DNA of 64,000 bases from Siphonodentalium dalli (lineage: Eukaryota > Mollusca > Scaphopoda > Gadilida > Siphonodentaliidae): positions 136,593,989-136,657,988 of the forward strand of contig CP136068.1 of the NCBI GenBank assembly GCA_032622095.1. Reading direction: 5' to 3'. Below the pieces are notes generated by a model. That model saw only the letters and a program-made list of their open reading frames with translations, made no database searches and had not been told where the DNA came from. A program made the translations under genes and the position numbers. This document shows positions 13,004 to 24,627 of the stretch, piece by piece. Position 1 is the first letter of the stretch, and each line of letters starts with the position of its first letter.

Positions 13004-14004
13004 CCACTGGTCAAGTGGTCATGCTAATATGCTATGATGCCGGTGGTCACGTTGAATTGCTATGATGCGGGTAGGGCAAACTGATTCCGTTACCAAAAGT
13101 ACCGTTATTTTTCTAAAGTTGTAATTTTCACGGTGATTGTATAACTAGAGCGATTTGATAAAAAAAACATTCAAGAACATATATATTTTTGAAAAATATA
13201 ATAATAACTGCGCTGGTGTTTCTAAAACGACGCAAATAGCCATCTTGATTATAGTCGATTTTCAACTAATGCAACCATTATTAAAGTCACGGGCGGCATT
13301 TGTTGCAGAAATATTTATATTTGTTCAAATCGCCATCAACAGAATGAACGCCAACATATATACAGTTCCACACATATGCCAAACATAATCAGCGCATAAA
13401 TAGTATATTGTCGTCAAGACGTACAAATGTGTACGTAAACAAGAGACTGCTCGTGTTACATAAGTTGTGATTCTGTTTACATAACAGGCCGAAATTATAT
13501 TGGATAATCATACAAAAATGATATAAACGCTCTCTATTATTTCCATATTAGGAAAACAGTAACAAATAACGCTCTTTATGTTTACCATACCCGGATCTAA
13601 ACAAAAGCCAGAAAACGTAACGTTTTTTGCTTTTGTTTACATAACAAAGGGGAACAAATTGACTATAACACTGTTTATGCCATATTTATGATTGGCATAA
13701 GAACAAGGTCTGTCTTTTTCTTACTATTCCTTCTGTTTATGGTGGTTTTTGACATAGATGAATATTTGAACACCATACCCACCGCGAACGCCGGCCGTAT
13801 CTTTAAAAATATTTCGCAATAAATTTGTTTTTGAATGTTATAATTTGATACACATAATGGATTTTCATATTATCGGAACACCGCGATTGAGACAAATTAA
13901 AAATAAAATAACGGTAATTTTTGTTAACAGCAACAGTTTGCCCTAACAGCATCATATCAATTCAGCAGAGCCCAACCGTATTAGCATGACCATTTGATCA
14001 GGTG
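13004..14004. mobile_element. ~1-kb MITE with ~90-bp inverted ends (copy 1)
   Basis: The left end reads CACTGGTCAAGTGGTCATGC and continues through ATGCTATGATGC and GTAGGGCAAACTGAT. The right end (13905-14004) is the inverted counterpart: AACAGTTTGCCCTAACAGC...TTAGCATGACCATTTGATCAG. Interior sequence, including the block from GTGTTTCTAAAACGACG near 13217, is shared in inverted orientation with the second copy at 35931-36634. It has no coding capacity and lies within the piggyBac relic. Confidence 0.65.
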
Positions 14005-14182
14005 TTGTCGACAATTCTTTGGTTTGAAATTATAAATGAGTCAAGTCGTGCAATTCACCAAATTTGAAATTATATCATGAAATGTGTTGCGTGAACAATT
14101 AATATAGTTGTATAGTTTGAATGTTAACTGAGTATATCAATATACAGTCGATATACATTGGGTTCTCTATGATTTCCATGCA

Positions 14183-14557
14183 CTATATATATTCTTCCAT
14201 TTTCCACTTGGCATAGTTGTTAGTATGCCTGGCTATTTCGGCATACTTCGATGGCGAGAACATCAAATTGAAATAGTCCAAAGCTGTTGCTGTATCAGTG
14301 TCGAATTCATCTGGTATAACTGGCCCTGTCATTTGGGTAAATGGCGGAAGTGATACCTTTCGAAGTTTATATGACCAGCCAATCGGGTTAGTATTCAAGC
14401 TACTATCGGCGATGGAGGTCAGATTGTCGCTGGTAGCGGGTGGAGAGTAATCGTCATCTGAATCCTCTGATGACGAGAAACTGCAATCTCCGCTAAAATT
14501 GCTATCATCTCCCATTAACATGTCGATCACTTGCTGTTTCGAAAATTTTGCAGCCAT
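14183..14557 (-). pseudogene. piggyBac transposase N-terminal fragment
   Basis: This 124-residue frame begins MAAKFSKQQVIDML, is acidic and serine-rich over residues ~15-45 (GDDSNFSGDCSFSSSEDSDDD), and ends with a segment typical of the start of the piggyBac transposase domain: ALDYFNLMFS followed by IARHTNNYAKWK at residues ~90-118. In the family this part precedes the DDD catalytic core, which cuts and joins DNA at TTAA sites. The core, expected over a further ~400 residues, is absent: the frame stops after EEYI, and a MITE ends about 180 bp further on. The ATG lies ~345 bp inside the right terminus, as expected for the 5' end. A spliced downstream exon cannot be ruled out, but none is visible. 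Confidence 0.7.
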
Positions 14558-14765
14558 ATTGTTCGTAAATACTTAGAATGGTACCACTGATGTCTGTCCC
14601 CAATATAAACCCCAAGTAACACAGCATCTGTCGCGCGCGATGCCCACGGTGCCACGTTTATTGTTATTAGATAGGCAAATAACGAGTTGACATAACCGGG
14701 CGGTCTCTATTAGAAACTAGCGGGGAGCATAGGGGCGAACCCATTAGTACAGTCTGGGCCTAGTG

Positions 14766-14892
14766 TGGCGCTCTAAAGCGCTTGTGGGGAAGTCTGGTAA
14801 CGCGCTCTTATGCGCTTCTAGGGATATGCTGCGAGGCGTCCACAGGCGCTTATGGGGAAAATAGTGCAAAGCGTCCAGGGACGCTTATGGGA
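14766..14892. repeat. piggyBac subterminal repeats
   Basis: Short GC-rich motifs recur: TGGCGCTCTAAAGCGCTTGT, ACGCGCTCTTATGCGCTT, GGCGTCCACAGGCGCTTATG and AGCGTCCAGGGACGCTTATG. Each is an imperfect small palindrome followed by GGG. They probably act as transposase-binding repeats of the piggyBac-like end. Confidence 0.5.
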
Positions 14893-15161
14893 AGTAAAGA
14901 GCTAAATGGTAAAAAATGGGGAAAAAAAATTAAATTCTTCAATTTTTTTAAGCACAATTAGTTATTTAACATTATTAACACAATAACTATTCAAATTAAT
15001 CACCAAAATCATACTAAAATGAAATGGTTACAAATTGAAAACAAAAATGAAAAATTTGGGCTAAAAACTTAGAAAAATGCCAAAAAAAATCGCAAAAACC
15101 AAAGAAGGCTACAAATTTGTTCTTGCTATCATAATTTTTCTTCATTACCATACCTAAAACA

Positions 15162-15900
15162 TTAAAAATAACATGGTCGCAGCTTGTCCGTCAATATGAG
15201 CAACACTACCTCCCGATCTCCTGGACTATGAGGGGTCACTTCGGGGATTTCAACGTTTTCCGGATCAGAATGAGCTTCTTCGGGTCTTTGATCCACCGAA
15301 GCAAGTTGAGCTGATTCCGTTTTTGATTTCGTCTGGCCCAAGTCTTTGTCTTCGACCAGATAGAACCGTATGCGTGGGAGTTTTGTTTTTTTCGTATATT
15401 TCACCAACAGTAACATCTACCGGTAAGATCCTGTCTTGAAAGTCCCACATTTCCCATTTGGAGTCGTGTTTATCCTCTTTCATGAAAAACTTTTTAGCCT
15501 CGCGAATCAATACTTCTTTGTTGGCAGACTTGCTCACACTTAGCTTCCTGGTTCCACCCCCTTTTGTAGTTCGCAGCTGAATGTATGCTTCCTTCTTCTT
15601 GTCGAAAACCTTTCGCCCTAGCTCTATAATTCGTGTATCTTTTTGTGTGTTTTGTGAGCCACCATTATCCACTTAATCTCCACTGCTCGCCAGTGAGTCC
15701 GTGTCAGACGAATTCGGATTCGACATCTTCAATTTCTTCCTCAATCGTTTTAAAACGGATTTCCCCCTGTTGTTGCTCTTTGTACGTGTCGCGAGCTTCT
15801 TGCAGAATTTCTTCACAGCAACCCTGTCGCATTTTCTCGGAATGTACACTTTAAGCTCATCATCATCCAAACTAAGTATGGTGTGGACGTCTATCTGCAA
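15162..15900 (-). pseudogene. Broken gene fragment, GGGTR-domain family (copy 1)
   Basis: On the - strand an exon-like frame starts after TTTGCAG (a plausible 3' splice site) at 15900. It encodes DDDELKVYIPRKCDRVAVKK, a SAM-like segment, then a lysine-rich stretch and DTDSLASSGD. An in-frame TAA at 15673-15675 is followed without a frame change by a second block containing TTKGGGTRKLSVSKSA, WEMWDFQDRILPVDVTVGEIYEK. An A-run just after YEK appears to hold one extra base, since the next frame reads KLPRIRFYLVEDKD. I recall similar SAM plus GGGTR domain layouts in uncharacterised fish and invertebrate proteins annotated near G2E3-like ubiquitin ligases; that family link is tentative. It is a transposon-borne relic, not a working gene. 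Confidence 0.5.
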
Positions 15901-18293
15901 ACGACAAAAAGAAAATATGAACGATACTGCATGAGGTCATACAAACTACTTATGCGTTTCGTTTAAAAAATTGAGAGAAAAAAATAATAAATTTGAATTT
16001 AGTTTGTGCCCATCAGCCCAAATTTCATGTGATATGTTTCAATTTGGGAAAATATCATCGCCGGTATTCCACAAAGACACTATAATAAATGTTTCGGATA
16101 CGGTTTGTGACTGGCCACAATAAACAAAGTTTTGTGTGAACATTTGTTGGCGCTAATTGACAGTTTCGAGATTGGTTGTTGACCAATTGACGTGCATATA
16201 ACAGCTTTGGTGCAGATAAGAATAGCCATTCTCGCAGTATACAAATGTATATTTTTGCGAAGCAATGGTATAGTGCCACCTTTGGACAAAATGGTGTTTA
16301 TATCGAAACTCCCCATCCAAGATGGCCGCCAAAATGGCAACCATGAGTGAAAAACAATATTGATACATTGGCTCAAAATGTCTGCCAAAATGGTGGCCAA
16401 AATATAGAAAATCCTAGGTATTGACCCAGCGTGGCATGTACTCGGTTATAAGATTGATTTATACAAATTTACTATGTCTTTCATACATTGAATACTAGCA
16501 TTTCTGATGCTACTCGGTTACATGTTGCCATTGTAAATAACAACTAATACCATCAGAATTATTTTATAAGATGTATCAAAAGGGCAGATGCTCAATTTTG
16601 ATGTTTTCTTTTCAAGTAATGCAACTATCTTTGGTACCAATGTGTTTGTTGTTCGATTAAGTGCATGACACTCTTGTGTTTTAGACAAAATTACTCAAAC
16701 ATGCTTGCAATATGGCAACCAAATTTGGTAAAAAACAAATTAAAACTGTTCTCATATATCCGAAAATTATACTTTACTGTTCAGAAAAGACAGCAAATTG
16801 TGCCAAATACTTGGTCATTAAACATGTAACATAATCAACTGGCAAGCACTTTTTCTATTTTGGTTATTCTAGTACCCTATGAGGCATGACACATTGATTT
16901 TAAAGGATGGAGTTTTGCCTATTCTGGCCATTTGCTGATCGTCAATATAGGGAGAACTTCGAAACACATCTGAGATTAACCATAGTATGTAGCGACTCTG
17001 TCCCAATAACAATAGCATCACAATTCTGACACATTGACATCAAAATTTATTGTCTGATGTCAGACAAACCATTCCCTGCATTGTGCATATAACACACCAC
17101 CAACAAGGAGAATAAAAGGCCGCCCGGCCACAGTGTCCCCCGAAACGGTGGCTTCATTTGGAGCTGGGGCCGAACTGAAAACTCAAACTTGATCTGTATT
17201 TTCATATGAATAATCCATTGCAAGTAGGTCGAAACAGGACGAGGAAGGGCATACCTCTGTCAAAATTCCTCGAACTGAATTCTGATTCAATAGGCACCTG
17301 CATGACTGGTTGTAACATATGCATACCATGTTTGAGTGGATTTAGAGAATCAGTACTGGAGTAGTCAACCGGACAACAATAACGTTGAATTTTCTAAGTC
17401 AAACAAGAGCTACGCTGGGCGTGCAAAATACGCCCTCTCTGGGCAAAATTGGCGGATGGAACCCAAATTTGAACTTGACCTGTGTTTTGGTGGGAGAAAG
17501 TAATATACCAAATTATCATTGAATCCGATAAGTTCTAGTAAAGTTATCATCCGGACAACAAATTTCAGGGATTTTCTAAGTCAAATTACGTCAAATAAGG
17601 GGCATAACTCCGGTGAAAATTGGCGGACGGAACCCAAATTCGAACTGGATCTGTCTTTTCTCCTAATAAACCCACATACCAAATTTGATTGAAATCGGTT
17701 CACTCTAACTAAAGTTATCATCCGGACAACAAATTTCAGGGATTTTCTAAGTCAAATTACGTCAAAAAAGGGGCCATAACTCTCGCAAAAATTATCGGAT
17801 TAAAACGAAATTCGGACTTGAGCTGTATTTCGATATATGTAATCCACAAAAAACGGGTTTTGCGTATAAACATTCCAAAATCGAGTTATCATCCGGACAC
17901 CAAACAACATAAGAAAAACTGAATTTTCTGAGTCGAAAAAGGGGCATAACTCTGCCAAAAATGGTCGGACAGTATCCAAATTCGAACTTGACCTGTGTTT
18001 TGGTGGGAGAAAGTAATATACCAAATTTGGATTCATTCCGATAAACTATACTAAAGTTATCATCCGGACAACAAATTTCAAGGATTTTCTAAGTCAAAAA
18101 ACATCAAATAAGGGGCATAACTCCGGTGAAAATTGGCGGGCGGAACCCAAATTCGAACTTGAACTTACTTTTCGGCTAATAAACCCACATACCAAATTTT
18201 ATTAAATTTGGTTAACTCTAACTAAAGTTATCATCCGGAAACCAGGTTAACGAACGCCCGGACGGGGCGGACGGACGGACCAATACTATAATA
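15228..18293. repeat. Segment B, copy 1 of duplicated unit
   Basis: Nearly identical to 21566-24624. It contains the broken gene fragment at its left, AT-rich sequence with CCAAGATGGCCGCC motifs, and an array of ~170-bp units followed by (ACGG)n at the right. Homology to copy 2 begins exactly at the inner edge of the 7.1-kb insertion and is broken at 18293 only because copy 2 carries a Harbinger-like insertion there. Confidence 0.85.
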
Positions 18294-18885
18294 CGGCCGT
18301 TTTTTTAAACAAAACATCGGACAGACCCCAATTCAATAGACAAATGCATGATGGGTTGTAACATATGTGTACTAAGTTTGATTGGATTTGGAGAATCAGT
18401 ACTGGAGTTGCCATCCGGACAACAACAAGGTTTAATTTTCTAAGTCGAAAAAGCGCTATAACTCTGTCAAAAAACATCGGACCGGACCCCAATTCAATAG
18501 GCACCTGTATGACGGGTTGTAACACGTGCGTACCAAGTTGGTTGGATTCGGAGAATCAGTGCTCTAGTTGCCATCCGGACAGCAATTAAATTTAATTTTC
18601 TAAGTCGAAAAAGGGACAAAAATGGCCATAACTCTGTCAAAAATCATCGGACCGAACCCCAATTCAATAGGCACCTGCATGACGCGTTGTAACATACGCA
18701 TACCAAGTTTGATTGGATTCGGAAAATCAGTACTGGAGTTGCCATCCGGACAACAATTGTATTTAAGTTTCTAAGTCGAAAAAGGAACAAAAAGGGCCAT
18801 AACTTTGTCAAAAATCATCCGACCGAACCCCAATTCAATAGGCACCTGCATGACAGGTTGTAACATACGCATACCAAGTTGATGA
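17290..18885. repeat. ~170-bp unit array with (ACGG)n, pearl-like
   Basis: About nine imperfect units each contain variants of CATCCGGACAACAA, TTTTCTAAGTCGAAAAA, GGGCCATAACTCTGTCAAAA and CGGACCGAACCCCAATTC. Units before 18260 resemble one subfamily (CCCACATACCAAATTT) and those after 18300 another (AATAGGCACCTGCATGAC). An ACGG microsatellite, GGCGGACGGACGGACC, sits between them at about 18267-18283. This combination resembles the pearl/CvA-type elements described in bivalves. Confidence 0.7.
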
Positions 18886-18894
18886 TGGTATATT

Positions 18895-19010
18895 ATGTTA
18901 GACGACACCCAAATATCACAGAGATGCGCACAAATGGAGCACCATGGTCACCACTCTTGTATTAGATGATGGAAGCGTTGTGATTACTTTCTTGTCCAAA
19001 TATGATACAG
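18895..19010. repeat. Inverted diverged copy of segment A terminus
   Basis: The complement of this stretch matches 7070-7180: CATCTAATACAAGAGTG, CCATTTGTGCGCATCTCTGTG. It follows directly on the end of the unit array, so it may be the right terminal inverted repeat of the element whose left end is segment A. Confidence 0.5.
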
Positions 19011-19293
19011 CAAGGTATGCTCTATCGAGATGTAACTGCATTTAAACTAAATATTGTAGGCCCTTAAAAGAAATACAGTTATGTCGTGACAGACCATACA
19101 TAGGTCCGGATATAACTAGTGGCCCACGAGGCAACTCACGGCTGATCATACCGTTTACATATTTTAACGATTTTCGGGGATTTTTCCATTTCCGGTGCCA
19201 TTCTGGCCGCCATCTTGGATTTGGTTGAATATTCCTCAACCCATATATAAGTGTAATCGTAGCAGGGGCATATCCTGCACGTGTACATGCATG

Positions 19294-19410
19294 GGTGCAC
19301 AGGTCCCCAGAACAAAAAATTGACCCCACACCCAACAATACTTAATTCTATAGGATTAAGTATTGTTGGGGTGGGGTAAATTTTTTTTGTTCTGGGGACC
19401 TGTGCATGGG
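19294..19410. repeat. ~50-bp-arm hairpin
   Basis: The left arm GTGCACAGGTCCCCAGAACA ... CCCAACAATACTTAAT is answered on the right by ATTAAGTATTGTTGGGGTGG ... TGTTCTGGGGACCTGTGCA around an ~8-base centre. It is probably a small foldback or MITE relic. Confidence 0.7.
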
Positions 19411-20310
19411 TGTAGTTATGGCAATAGCGCCCACTTATTCGAAACAGACAATGCGTGATTAGCGTCGATTTGGCGTTGATCGGATTATACCGGTATTTGA
19501 AAAAAAGTGATGTGATGAAATGTCGAATATATTGTATTTTTTTTCTTCGGATAATTTGTATGCGCTGTATATTAGCATAACGAATCGAGTTGAAAATAAA
19601 ACCGCCTTCGATATTATTTCCTATAATGGCGATCAAAGAGACCGGGTGCAATTAAAACAAAATGGTTGCCATCTTGTCTGCAGTCTATGTGACTATTTTT
19701 TCCCTGTTGACAAGTGAACAAAATTTAGGGGAGACTTTTACGAAGAAAATAAGTCTGAGACATTCTAAATATTCAACCCACCCGATCCAAAATGGCCGCC
19801 GTTCGGGGGGGGGGGTCTTAAAATAAGGGACTAATCTAGGTCAACGGGTTTGTAGTTTTTTTCTTTGAGGGCTTAATCGGTCAAGATGACAACAAATGTC
19901 ACGGGTGCCCTATTTGAACCCCTCTTGGCGACCATTATGGATCGGATGGGGTGAATATATAGAATGTATATTGGGGGACCCAAATCGGTCAACAGGTCGA
20001 GAAATGGCATCAGGGTGGGGGTATCGAAAGAGTATTGAGGGCCACCCTACAACATCCTTTATTTGACCAAAATATATTTTTAGAATTCGGAATAATACGG
20101 AAGCGTATGTGTAAAACAGAAATTTGAAAGTCGAAATTTGATCTATTATCTCGCAAATTCAACTTTTTATAAGAAATCTTAACTTTTATCTTGAAATCTT
20201 TACTTTTTGTCTCGAAATATTAACTTATCTCTAAATATTTTAACTTTTGATCTCGAAATTTTAACGTTTTCATCGAAATTTTAAAATTTTATCTCAAAAT
20301 TTTAACTTCC
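19411..20310. repeat. GATCGG-type repeat and 20-bp AT-rich tandem
   Basis: 19790-20060 contains two or three imperfect units with GGCCGCC or GACCATTATGGATCGG, GGGTGAATATATAG and CCACCCTACAACATCCTTTA, related to the array at 38630-39170. 20138-20310 is a run of imperfect CTCGAAATTTTAACTTTTAT units, the complement of the array at 34227-34345. No gene was seen. Confidence 0.6.
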
Positions 20311-21528
20311 AAGATTTTTCTTGAAATTTTAACTATTTTATAACTGAATTTAGACTGCCAGATTTCTTTTATATGTCTTTTAAGGCCATATAAACTTAAT
20401 CACTTCCGTGCTACTAGTAATAACGGTATATTCGGTCAAATCAAATCGGTCAGATCGGTAATCAAGAGATTCGCATAATTGGAAGCGCTATGATCACCCT
20501 CAAGAGGGTGATTATATATAGCACTTTCACCCATCTAACACAAGAGTGATGATTATAGTGCTTCCATTTGTGCACATCTCTGTGTGAGATTTTTGTACCG
20601 TTTGAACGATTATATATACTGTTATTAGCATTAAGGCAGTCTAAATGGGGTTATGTTGTGGCAGAACATACCCAACTGGGACAAGAGGGTGATGATAGCA
20701 CATCTCTGTGTGAGATTTGGTGAGATTTGGTAGGATTTGGCCAAAAATATAATTGTTTTCAACGAAAGTGCTTAATCGTGATAAAATTTCGAGATAAAAA
20801 TTAAAATTAAGATTTTCAAGTGAATTATCCAGAAAGGGCGTACCAATAGCTCCAGAACATGATTCAAGATGCTGATGGTGGTCATGTTTTAAATAAGATT
20901 GGAGGTAAACTTTCCAGCTTTAAATCGACTAGGGGACTGCGTGATTGGTACTGGTGAAAAAGTAAACAAGTTATCGAAACCATGCAGTATCTCTGAAACG
21001 AACATGAAAAACAGATAGACTTTGTTTTTAGAAAATCCTCATTATTTAAAGTTTTCCAGTCACAGATTTCGCATGTTGGCTGAAACCTGTATTGTGCAAA
21101 CATTACTCAAATCTGCAGTGTAGCATAAACAAACACCTGTTTTGTTTACCTAGAACAGATATCGACATGTGATATCTCTTTGATGGAGATATTTTAACAA
21201 TGGAAATACGAACAATATCGATCTACTTTTTCATGTTCTTTTTTGATTACACTGGGTTTGATACCGCCATCACGGAAATTGCTGATGTGGAAAGTGTGGC
21301 AGACTACATTGTATATACAATTAATTGCTGGCTGAAATATGGTCATTTAATATGCAAAGAAGATTAATGGTTGGAACATCATTTATGGAAGTCAAATAAA
21401 ATGTCTATAGAACACTTGTTCGCAGCACAAGAAAGGCGAGCTTCGCACAGAATTTATCAACTGTTCACTCGAGTGTAGAAACAAATCTTGACACACAGCA
21501 TATACTGTACGTATGCCCTTATCTCTGA
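20311..21528. repeat. Segment A, copy 2
   Basis: Direct near-identical copy of 6901-8118. Here it joins segment B across 37 bp (21529-21565) instead of 7.1 kb. Confidence 0.85.
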
Positions 21529-21565
21529 GCGGTTCTTAGCTGACAGTTATGATTTAAATTTGATC

Positions 21566-24500
21566 ATGAGGGGTCACTTCGGGGATTTCAACGTTTTCCG
21601 GATCAGAATGAGCTTCTTCGGGTCTTTGTTCCACCGGAGCAAGTTGAGCTGATTCCGTTTTTGATTTCGTCTGGCCCAAGTCTTATCTTCGACCAGATAG
21701 AACCGTATGCGTGGGAGTTTTGTTTTTTTCGTATATTTCACCAACAGTAACATCTACCGGTAAGATCCTGTCTTGAAAGTCCCACATTTCCCATTTGGAG
21801 TCGTGTTTATCCTCTTGCATGAACAACTTTTTAGCCTCGCGAATCAATACTTCTGTGTTGGCAGACTTGCTCACACTTAGCTTCCTGGTTCCACCCCCTT
21901 TTGTAGTTCGCAGCTGAATGTATGCTTCCTTCGTCTTGTCGAAAACCTTTCGCCCTAGCTCTATAATTCGTGTATCTTTTTGTGCGTTTTGTGAGCCACC
22001 ATTATCCACTTAATCTCCACTGCTCGCCAGTGAGTCCGTGTCAGACGAATTCGGATTCGACATCTTCAATTTCTTCCTCAATCGTTTTAAAACGGATTTT
22101 CCCCTGTTGTTGCTCTTTGTACGTGTCGCGAGCTTCTTGCAGAATTTCTTCACAGCAACCCTGTCGCATTTTCTCGGAATGTACACTTTAAGCTCATCAT
22201 CATCCAAACTAAGTATGGTGTGGACGTCTATCTGCAAACGACAAAAAGAAAATATGAACGATACTGCATGAGGTCATACAAACTACTTATGCTTTTCGTT
22301 TAAAAAATTGAGCGAAAAAATAATAAATTTGAATTTAGTTTGTGCCCATCAGCCCAAATTTCATGTGATATGTTTCAATTTGGGAAAATATCATCGCCGG
22401 TATTCCACAAAGACACTATAATAAATGTTTCGGATACGGTTTGTGACTGGCCACAATAAACAAAGTTTTGTGTGAACATTGGTTGGCGCTAATTGGCAGT
22501 TTCGAGATTGGTTGTTGACCAATTGACGTGCATATAACAGCATTGGTGCAGATAAGAATAGGCATTCTCGCAGTATACAAATGTATATTTTTGCGAAGCA
22601 ATGGTATAGTGCCACCTTTGGACAAAATGGTGTTTATATCGAAACTCCCCATCCAAGATGGCCGCCAAAATGGCAACCATGAGTGAAAAACAATATTGAT
22701 ACATTGGCTCAAAATGTCTGCCAAAATGGTGGCCAAAATATAGAAAATCCTAGGTATTGACCTAGCGTGGCATGTACTCGGTTATAAGATTGATTTATAC
22801 AAATTTACTATGTCTTTCATACATTGAATACTAGCATTTCTGATGCTACTCGGTTACATGTTGCCAATGTAAATAACAACTAATACCATCAGAATTATTT
22901 TATAAGATGTATCAAAAGGGCAGATGCTCAATTTTGATGTTTTCTTTTCAAGTAATGCAACTATCTTTGGTACCAATGTGTTTGTTGTTCGATCAAGTGC
23001 ATGACACTCTTGTGTTTTAGACAAAATTACTCAAAAATGCTTGCAATATGGCAACCAAATTTGGTATAAAAAAAATAAAACTGTTCTCATATATCCGAAA
23101 ATTATACTTTACTGTTCAGAAAAGACAGCAAATTGTGCCAAATACTTGGTCATTAAACATGTAACATAATCAACTGGCAAGCACTTTTTCTATTTTGGTT
23201 ATTCTAGTACCCTATGAGGCATGACACATTGATTTTAAAGGATGGAGTTTTGCCTATTCTGGCCATTTGCTGATCGTCAATATAGGGAGAACTTCGAAAC
23301 ACATCTGATATTAACCATAGTATGTAGCGACTATGGCCCAATAACAATAGCATCACAATTCTGACACATTGACATCAAAATTTCTTGTCTGATGTCAGAC
23401 AAACCATTCCCTGCATTGTGCATATAACACACCACCAACAAGGAGAATAAAAGGCCGCCCGGCCACAGTGTTCCCCGAAACGGTGGCTTCATTTGGAGCT
23501 GGGGCCGAACTGAAAACTCAAACTTGATCTGTATTTTCATATGAATAATCCATGTAGGTCGAAAAAGGACGAGGAAGGGCATACCTCTGTCAAAATTCCT
23601 CGAACTGAATCCTGATTCAATAGGCACCTGCATGACTGGTTGTAACATATGCATACCATGTTTGAGTGGATTTAGAGAATCAGTACTGGAGTAGTCAACC
23701 GATCAACAATAACGTTGAATTTTCTAAGTCAAACAAGAGCTACGCTGGGCGTGCAAAATACGCCCTCTCTGGGCAAAATTGGCGGATGGAACCCAAATTT
23801 GAACTTGACCTGTGTTTTTGGTGGGAGAAAGTAATATACCAAATTATCATTGAATCCGATAAGTTCTAGTAAAGTTATCATCCGGACAACAAATTTCAGG
23901 GATTTTCTAAGTCAAATTACGTCAAATAAGGGGCATAACTCCGGTGAAAATTGGCGGACGGAACCCAAATTCGAACTTGAGTTGTCTTTTCTCCTAATAA
24001 ACCCACATACCAAATTTGATTGAAATCGGTTCACTTTAACTAAAGTTATCATCCGGACAACAAATTTCAGGGATTTTCTAAGTCAAATTACGTCAAAAAA
24101 GGGGCCATAACTCTCGCAAAAATTATCGGATTAAAACGAAATTCGGACTTGAGCTGTATTTCGATATATGTAATCCACAAAAAAACGGGTTTTGCGTATA
24201 AACATTCCAAAATCGAGTTATCATCCGGACACCAAAAAAACATAAGAAAAACTGAATTTTCTGAGTCGAAAAAGGGGCACAACTCTGCCAAAAATGGTCG
24301 GACAGAACCCAAGTTCGAACTTGACCTGTGTTTTGGTGGGAGAAAGTAATATACCAAATTTGGATTCATTCCGATAAACTATACTAAAGTTATCATCCGG
24401 ACAACAAATTTCAAGGATTTTCTAAGTCAAAAAACGTCAAATAAGGGGCATAACTCCGGTGAAAATTGGCGGGCGGAACCCAACTTCGAACTTGAACTTA

Positions 24501-24624
24501 CTTTTCGGCTAATAAACCCACATACCAAATTTTAATAAATTTGGTTGACTCTAACTAAAGTTATCATCCGGAAACCAGGTTAACGAACGCCCGGACGAAC
24601 GGACGGACGGACGGACCAATACTA
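21566..24624. repeat. Segment B, copy 2
   Basis: Direct near-identical copy of 15228-18293 with scattered substitutions and small indels. The ~170-bp unit array occupies about 23600-24590 and ends in (ACGG)n near 24596-24616. It is interrupted at 24628 by a Harbinger-like insertion and resumes at 27103. Confidence 0.85.
21683..22237 (-). pseudogene. Broken gene fragment, GGGTR-domain family (copy 2)
   Basis: This is the second copy of the fragment at 15162-15900. It shares the same AG-preceded start, the same in-frame TAA (22010-22012) between the SAM-like and GGGTR-containing blocks, and the same apparent extra base after YEK, so both defects predate the duplication. It also has a private one-base deletion (GTCTTATCTTCG here, GTCTTTGTCTTCG in copy 1) that closes the downstream frame early. 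Differences such as DKTKEA for DKKKEA and LFMQEDK for FFMKEDK show ordinary drift. Confidence 0.5.
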
Positions 24625-24627
24625 TAA

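Larger units (their letters stand above)
11651..14901 (-). mobile_element. piggyBac-like element, degenerate
   Basis: The left terminus is CTCTTTAGTTCCCA, directly preceded by TTAA at 11647-11650. The right terminus read inward is CTCTTTACTTCCCA, with a decayed CTAA at 14902-14905 in place of the expected TTAA. The 14-bp inverted ends match at 13 positions. TTAA target duplication is the hallmark of piggyBac elements, and the first ~120 codons of a piggyBac transposase lie inside on the - strand near the right end. Subterminal GCGCTT and CGTCC repeats are present at 14766-14892. The catalytic region is missing and a MITE occupies 13004-14004. Confidence 0.75.
8118..15229. mobile_element. 7.1-kb insertion with 16-bp terminal inverted repeats
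   Basis: The ends are perfect inverted repeats: ATAGTCCAGGAGATCG at 8118-8133 and CGATCTCCTGGACTAT at 15214-15229. They coincide with the points where homology between the two duplicated units breaks. The outermost TA on each side may be the target duplication. Its interior includes a diverged relative of the flanking unit, a ~350-bp tandem array, a piggyBac relic and a MITE. No transposase clearly belonging to these ends is visible, so the superfamily is unknown. Confidence 0.6.

Noticed and set aside
19136-19651. 171-codon - strand frame
   Set aside because: It spans a hairpin repeat, has no recognisable domain, and lacks coding-like composition.
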